From Opitutia bacterium (GTDB lineage: Bacteria; Verrucomicrobiota; Verrucomicrobiia; Opitutales; JANYDI01): a stretch of 8,540 nucleotides of DNA. The notes beneath the pieces were generated by a model. It was not told where the DNA came from and made no database searches. It saw only the letters and a list, made by a program, of their open reading frames with translations. Positions 5,609 to 8,540 of this stretch are shown piece by piece (the first letter of the stretch is position 1; each line of letters begins with the position of its first letter). The position numbers and the translations under genes are program-made. The stretch lies in NCBI GenBank assembly GCA_025363695.1, contig JANYDI010000004.1, positions 1 to 8,540 on the forward strand, in the 5' to 3' direction.

Positions 5609-6295
5609 CTTGAGGGTAGCCAGCCAACGGCTTTCGCGTTTGAACAAAATCCATTTAATGTACCATCTAATAATATCATTGCCGTTGAGGGAGGGCGTGG
5701 GCGTACTGTTGATACGCGCACTGGCGATAGCGATGCTCCTTTGGCCGCTGCTGGCCAACAAGGTGTTGGTTTTTTGCTCGTAGGCCTTCCATTGAGCTGG
5801 GCTGAACCGAGGATGTTCCTGGAAGATGACGTCTGCCAGATCATTATGGACACTATTGAGGGTTTCCAGGGCACGCATAGGCCTATTGGGGTATTTTGTG
5901 CTGATGAGCAGGCCTATGAGGTCTTCGGTCCCAGGAGAGCCCGAAACCGAGACCGTAAAAGCGTCTGCTACGGTGTTTTTTGGGAAGCTTTTACCCAAAA
6001 TTGCCAAGATTTTACGAGCTATACGCACCTGCGGCAGCGTGTCCGGATATAAGGAAACATTGGGTCCATTACTGCCCCGAATTTCTAGATACACGCGCTG
6101 GGATTGTGCTATCAAGGTGTCCAGTTGAAAAATACGCGTAGGCGCCTCATCGGTGTGCGTGGTCCCAGTAAGCAAGAGGCGTGCATGGCTCTTAAGGTCT
6201 TCGATCACGTAAACTCGGCGAATATCTCCAAAAATAGAGTTTGCCGCCCACAAGGTGCTTCCCTGCACCAAAAAAAACAGAACAATCCAACGCAT
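5486..6295 (-). CDS. Secreted TraB/GumN-family-like protein (copy 1)
   Basis: A 269-residue protein with an N-terminal signal peptide (MRWIVLFFLVQGSTLWAAN, likely cleavage after about residue 18), so periplasmic or exported. The mature part has the spaced motifs of the TraB/PrgY/GumN superfamily: LTGTTHTDE (42-50, H47), VYLEI (68-72, E71), GTEDLI (122-127), ALET (142-145, E144) and VAVGVGHI (243-250, H249). Characterised members have been proposed to be metal-dependent proteases or to act in pheromone control, but the substrate here is unknown. It is a paralogue of the protein at 7637-8485, with strong similarity in the last 60 residues (RESRWLATLKSDL against RREARWVKSLKRDL). It is convergent with aroC and overlaps it by 123 bp. 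Its promoter is nearly consensus, with the -10 box 8 nt from the ATG and no Shine-Dalgarno sequence. Confidence 0.8.
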   Translation of the reverse strand: MRWIVLFFLVQGSTLWAANSIFGDIRRVYVIEDLKSHARLLLTGTTHTDEAPTRIFQLDTLIAQSQRVYLEIRGSNGPNVSLYPDTLPQVRIARKILAILGKSFPKNTVADAFTVSVSGSPGTEDLIGLLISTKYPNRPMRALETLNSVHNDLADVIFQEHPRFSPAQWKAYEQKTNTLLASSGQRSIAIASARINSTPTPSLNGNDIIRWYIKWILFKRESRWLATLKSDLSRAAPKSQFLVAVGVGHIARLRQAFANNPQRYSIRSM

Positions 6296-6303
6296 AATTA
6301 CTG

Positions 6304-6332
6304 ATATTAAGAATAGCGTCCTAGGGTGTCAA
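6304..6332 (-). promoter_or_regulatory. Near-consensus sigma70 promoter of the first GumN-like gene
   Basis: On the minus strand there is TTGACA (6332-6327), exactly 17 bp, then TAATAT (6309-6304), and 8 nt before the ATG at 6295. Transcription would start at or within a base or two of the ATG, predicting a leaderless mRNA. It is the best promoter match in the window. Confidence 0.7.
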
Positions 6333-6349
6333 GTCTTTGCTTCTATATC

Positions 6350-6474
6350 GATCCCAAAGGGATCGAGAGGAAGGCCTTAGTATCTCCCTCCCAGGTAGCG
6401 ATTTTGCTGAAATACGCAGTATTTCACAAAATCGCTACCTGTAGGGGATCCTAAGGGGCGCAAGCGCCCCTTAG
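6350..6474 (+). repeat. Family 1 multi-hairpin repeat, copy D
   Basis: H1 is 6350-6364 (GATCCC/GGGATC around AAA). A small hairpin pairs GAGGAAG with CTCCCTC around the CTTAGTAT loop (about 6366-6391, one mismatch). H2 is 6392-6441, with arms CAGGTAGCGATTTTG and an inner TGAAATAC/GTATTTCA stem. H3 is 6451-6474, with 11-bp arms CTAAGGGGCGC. It lies between the divergent promoters of the GumN-like gene and ispH, 36 bp before the ispH -35 box. Confidence 0.9.
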
Positions 6475-6509
6475 TCCCTTGGCGCGCCGTAGCTTTTGAC
6501 TTAAGCGAC

Positions 6510-6538
6510 TTGACACGGCCCTCACTCCTCTATTTTAT
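6510..6538 (+). promoter_or_regulatory. Predicted ispH promoter
   Basis: TTGACA at 6510-6515 is followed by TTTTAT at 6533-6538 (17-bp spacer) or TATTTT at 6531-6536 (15 bp). Only 6-8 nt separate the -10 box from the ATG at 6545, and they contain no Shine-Dalgarno sequence (ATCCCCCT region). This again predicts a leaderless transcript. Confidence 0.55.
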
Positions 6539-6544
6539 CCCCCT

Positions 6545-7447
6545 ATGAAGGTCCTTTTAGCCAAGCACGCTGGCTTTTGCTGGGGAGTCGTGCGAGCCAT
6601 TGAGATGAGCCGCAGCCTCGCAGCCTCGGGGCAACGCGTGTACACGGACGGGCCGCTCATCCACAACAAGCAGATGACGGAACGCCTTGAAGCGGAGGGC
6701 ATTCAGGAATTGGGGGATTACCAAAGTTCGGCAGATCTAAGCATAGATGACCCGCAGGACGCCATCACACTGGTGCGCGCGCATGGGATTTCCCCGCAAC
6801 GACGCGCCTATCTGAAGAGCCTAGGGACGCAATTCAAGGATGCCACCTGCCCAGATGTCGGGATTATTGCTGGGAAGATCCGCATGCATGCCAAAAAAGG
6901 CTATGCCACCCTCGTGTTTGGGACCCCTGGTCACCCGGAAGTCATTGGCCTGATGGGCTATACGGAAGGTCTTGGCCATGTCGTTGAAACCCCTCAGGAT
7001 GTTGACGCCTTACCCGACATCAACGGTCCGCTGTGCTTCGTGTCGCAATCAACGATGTTTACTTCGGACTTCGAAGAATTAGCCGCTTATATCAAAAAAC
7101 GCTTCCCGCAAACCCTCGTGTTTGACACGATTTGCCAGGCCACAAAAGACCGTCAAAACGACCTCGATTTATTTGTCAAAGAACAGGTAGACGCCATCAT
7201 TGTCGTAGGCGGCTACCATTCCGCCAACACCAAAAAACTCGCCCTCCTGGCCGAACGCAAGGGCCTCCCCTGCTACCACATCGAAAGCGCTCAGCAACTC
7301 CAAGAAGCCCCTGTCGCTCAACAACTTGCGCAGTTCAGCTGCGTGGGCGTCACCGCCGGCGCCTCCACCCCCGAGTTCATTATCGAGGCCGTGTGTCAGT
7401 ATTTGGAAAGCCTAAGGGGGCGGGAGAACAAGGGTATTTTGGCTTGA
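6545..7447 (+). CDS. ispH: 4-hydroxy-3-methylbut-2-enyl diphosphate reductase
   Basis: Last enzyme of the MEP isoprenoid pathway, reducing HMBPP to IPP and DMAPP with an iron-sulfur cluster in the cytoplasm. The 300-residue length is typical. The three cluster cysteines are in place: C12 in GFCWGVVRA, C102 in DATCPDV and C197 in DTICQATKDRQ. Substrate-pocket motifs include GPLIHN (36-41, H40), GHPEVIG (129-135, H130 and E132), GGYHSANTKKL (222-232) and TAGASTPE (280-287). The start has the standard MKVLLAKHAGFCWG form. The gene stands alone, so isoprenoid synthesis probably proceeds by the non-mevalonate route. The final codons (KGILA) and the stop are part of the left arm of a long palindrome (7422-7533), a likely terminator. 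Confidence 0.96.
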   Translation: MKVLLAKHAGFCWGVVRAIEMSRSLAASGQRVYTDGPLIHNKQMTERLEAEGIQELGDYQSSADLSIDDPQDAITLVRAHGISPQRRAYLKSLGTQFKDATCPDVGIIAGKIRMHAKKGYATLVFGTPGHPEVIGLMGYTEGLGHVVETPQDVDALPDINGPLCFVSQSTMFTSDFEELAAYIKKRFPQTLVFDTICQATKDRQNDLDLFVKEQVDAIIVVGGYHSANTKKLALLAERKGLPCYHIESAQQLQEAPVAQQLAQFSCVGVTAGASTPEFIIEAVCQYLESLRGRENKGILA

Positions 7448-7533
7448 TACTGCGGAATGGAAGTGACTCACGCACCGTAGTGCGCTACGCACTTCCCTTC
7501 CTTGTCTGAAGCTCAAAATCTCCTTGTTCTCCT
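7422..7533. repeat. Family 2 hairpin repeat, copy 1 (112-bp imperfect palindrome)
   Basis: The shared core is 7444-7510, 67 bp, identical to copy 2 except at two positions that pair with each other (A-T here, G-C there). Its centre includes GGAAGTG/CACTTCC and CGTAG/CTACG stems. Outside the core the palindrome continues with arms specific to this locus: GGAGAACAAGG (7423-7433) with CCTTGTTCTCC (7522-7532), then ATTTTG with CAAAAT and GCTT with AAGC. The left arm is the coding end of ispH. It is a possible terminator; downstream is ATTTTGGAGTTTTTC with a short T run. Confidence 0.9.
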
Positions 7534-7599
7534 CACGGCCATTTTGGAGTTTTTCATAGGAGTTTCTCCCCGATTTTTGTAAAATTTAGTATTTTTACA

Positions 7600-7628
7600 T
7601 TGACAGCATAGGCGTTAATATATATATC
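7600..7628 (+). promoter_or_regulatory. Predicted promoter of the second GumN-like gene
   Basis: TTGACA at 7600-7605, a 17-bp spacer, then TATATC at 7623-7628 inside an alternating TA run (TATATA at 7621-7626 is possible with 15 bp). The -10 box ends 8 nt before the ATG at 7637, the same distance as in the paralogue. No Shine-Dalgarno sequence is seen. The rest of the 7534-7599 gap shows no further feature I can support. Confidence 0.6.
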
Positions 7629-7636
7629 TTCTGAGC

Positions 7637-8485
7637 ATGAGATATTTATATATATTGGTGCTATTTATCACATCCCTAGGCAAACTACTCGGCCATCCCT
7701 TAGATGCCACGTTTGCGAGTCCTGATTTCAAGAATCGCACGCGTCTTTTCCTCGTGGAAGACCTCAAGAGCAAAAGCTCCATGGTGCTGACGGGAACCAT
7801 CCATCTTTTTGAAGATCCCGCACGTAGGGCTCAATTGAGAGGTCTTATGAGCCAATCCCAACGCGTGTACGTAGAACTTTCAGAAAAAGCTAGAGAAAGA
7901 CCCATGGATACGCTCCCTGAAGGACCCTCCATTCATCATGATTTAGCGAAAAAAGTCTTTGTCCAGTTTGAGTCACGAGTCAAAAAGCAAAGAAGCATCC
8001 TTGCAGGTTGCTTCAGTACAAAAACTCCCATGGGCACGGAACATATGATCGATGAACTTTTTAAAGACTATCCTCAGGTAGCGCTTATCGCCCTGGAAAG
8101 CCCAAAAACCCGCGTCGAAGACCTGGCCCAGTCCTTTGCCGAAGAATTCCCCAAGCTCACACCCAGCGACTTGAAGCCTTGCGAAGAAGCGTTCCAAAAG
8201 GTCACTACCCTCAACGGAAAAATGCAGGTACAGACAGGCAGCCTTATTCACAAAGTCAGCACAGCCTTTGATCGATGGATTACCTCCAGGCGCGAAGCCC
8301 GTTGGGTTAAGTCGCTCAAGCGCGACCTCGAGCTCGCCGCTCCTAAAACGAACTTCCTGGTCGCTGTCGGATGTGCCCATATCCCCCGTCTGTGCGAAGC
8401 CTTCAAGAGGGAGCAGGGGCGGTATCGGATCAGGGAAATAGGTTTGAGGGGTGCATTGGGGGTTGATGCTGCGGAATGGAAGTGA
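7637..8485 (+). CDS. Secreted TraB/GumN-family-like protein (copy 2)
   Basis: A 282-residue paralogue of the protein at 5486-6295, with a hydrophobic N-terminus (YLYILVLFITSLGKLLG, 3-19) that looks like a signal peptide, so probably periplasmic. The superfamily motifs recur: LTGTIHLFED (51-60, H56), VYVEL (77-81, E80), GTEHMIDEL (123-131), ALES (142-145, E144) and VAVGCAHIP (242-250, H248). Both proteins share VEDLKS/IEDLKS before the first motif, SQSQRVY, and FLVAVG near the end. The catalytic function is unproven. The last ~12 residues (RGALGVDAAEWK) have no counterpart in the paralogue and are encoded by the outer arm and core of the family 2 repeat, whose TGA (8483-8485) is the stop. This tail was therefore probably added by the repeat. 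Confidence 0.8.
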   Translation: MRYLYILVLFITSLGKLLGHPLDATFASPDFKNRTRLFLVEDLKSKSSMVLTGTIHLFEDPARRAQLRGLMSQSQRVYVELSEKARERPMDTLPEGPSIHHDLAKKVFVQFESRVKKQRSILAGCFSTKTPMGTEHMIDELFKDYPQVALIALESPKTRVEDLAQSFAEEFPKLTPSDLKPCEEAFQKVTTLNGKMQVQTGSLIHKVSTAFDRWITSRREARWVKSLKRDLELAAPKTNFLVAVGCAHIPRLCEAFKREQGRYRIREIGLRGALGVDAAEWK

Positions 8486-8540
8486 CTCACGCACCGTAGT
8501 GCGCTACGCACTTCCCTTCCTTGCCTGAACCCCCAATGCA
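8452..8540. repeat. Family 2 hairpin repeat, copy 2 (palindrome reaching the window end)
   Basis: Core 8463-8529 (67 bp). Its outer arms are a perfect 13-bp match, TGCATTGGGGGTT (8452-8464) with AACCCCCAATGCA (8528-8540), unrelated to the outer arms of copy 1. The left arm is coding sequence of the second GumN-like gene, whose stop lies in the core. The palindrome runs to the last base of the window, so it may be longer. Confidence 0.9.

Noticed and set aside
4784..5874. Long minus-strand ORFs opposite aroC
   Set aside because: They are shadows of the conserved aroC reading frame on the other strand and resemble no known protein.
126..6474. CRISPR array
   Set aside because: The repeats are dispersed, in both orientations, and have no regular spacers or cas genes.

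Overview
The window reads as a stretch of bacterial chromosome, mostly housekeeping genes, separated by intergenic DNA unusually rich in long palindromic repeats. In order: the 3' end of an IS110-family-like transposase (+); a tatD-type metal-dependent hydrolase (-); rpsT and rpmB (+); a 162-bp inverted-repeat structure; tRNA-Arg(CCG) (+); a three-gene polar amino-acid ABC importer (+); aroC (+); a secreted TraB/GumN-like protein (-); ispH (+); and a second, paralogous TraB/GumN-like protein (+). The organism cannot be named from this sequence. A Gram-negative-type bacterium, possibly of the PVC group (Verrucomicrobiota-like), is a weak inference from protein flavour and from secreted GumN-like proteins. 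Most starts lack a Shine-Dalgarno sequence.

Two families of palindromic repeats fill the gaps. Family 1 is about 124 bp, with four complete copies (A 126-249, B 4097-4219 inverted, C 4238-4361, D 6350-6474) and partial copies at 4377-4395 and 5460-5488. Each complete copy carries the same series of hairpins: a GATC-bounded 15-bp hairpin, a small hairpin with loop CTTAGTAT, a 50-bp palindrome, and a 24-bp palindrome rich in CCCC/GGGG. Arm sequences differ between copies, but the changes are paired so that every stem is preserved. Family 2 is a 67-bp hairpin core found just after ispH (7444-7510) and at the end of the last gene (8463-8529). In each copy the palindrome continues outward into gene-specific sequence, so the outer arms are unrelated between copies yet complementary within each.

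Several genes have a sigma70-like promoter whose -10 box ends about 6-9 nt before the ATG, with no ribosome-binding site. This predicts leaderless or nearly leaderless mRNAs. The repeats also shape gene ends: the tatD and first GumN-like stop codons lie inside the 24-bp hairpin of family 1, aroC runs through such a remnant into an antisense overlap with its convergent neighbour, and the last gene stops inside family 2.

Functionally, the ABC genes form one operon (binding protein, permease, ATPase). aroC (aromatic amino acids) and ispH (isoprenoids) appear to be single genes with their own signals. The two GumN-like proteins share a fold and predicted periplasmic location but have no known substrate.
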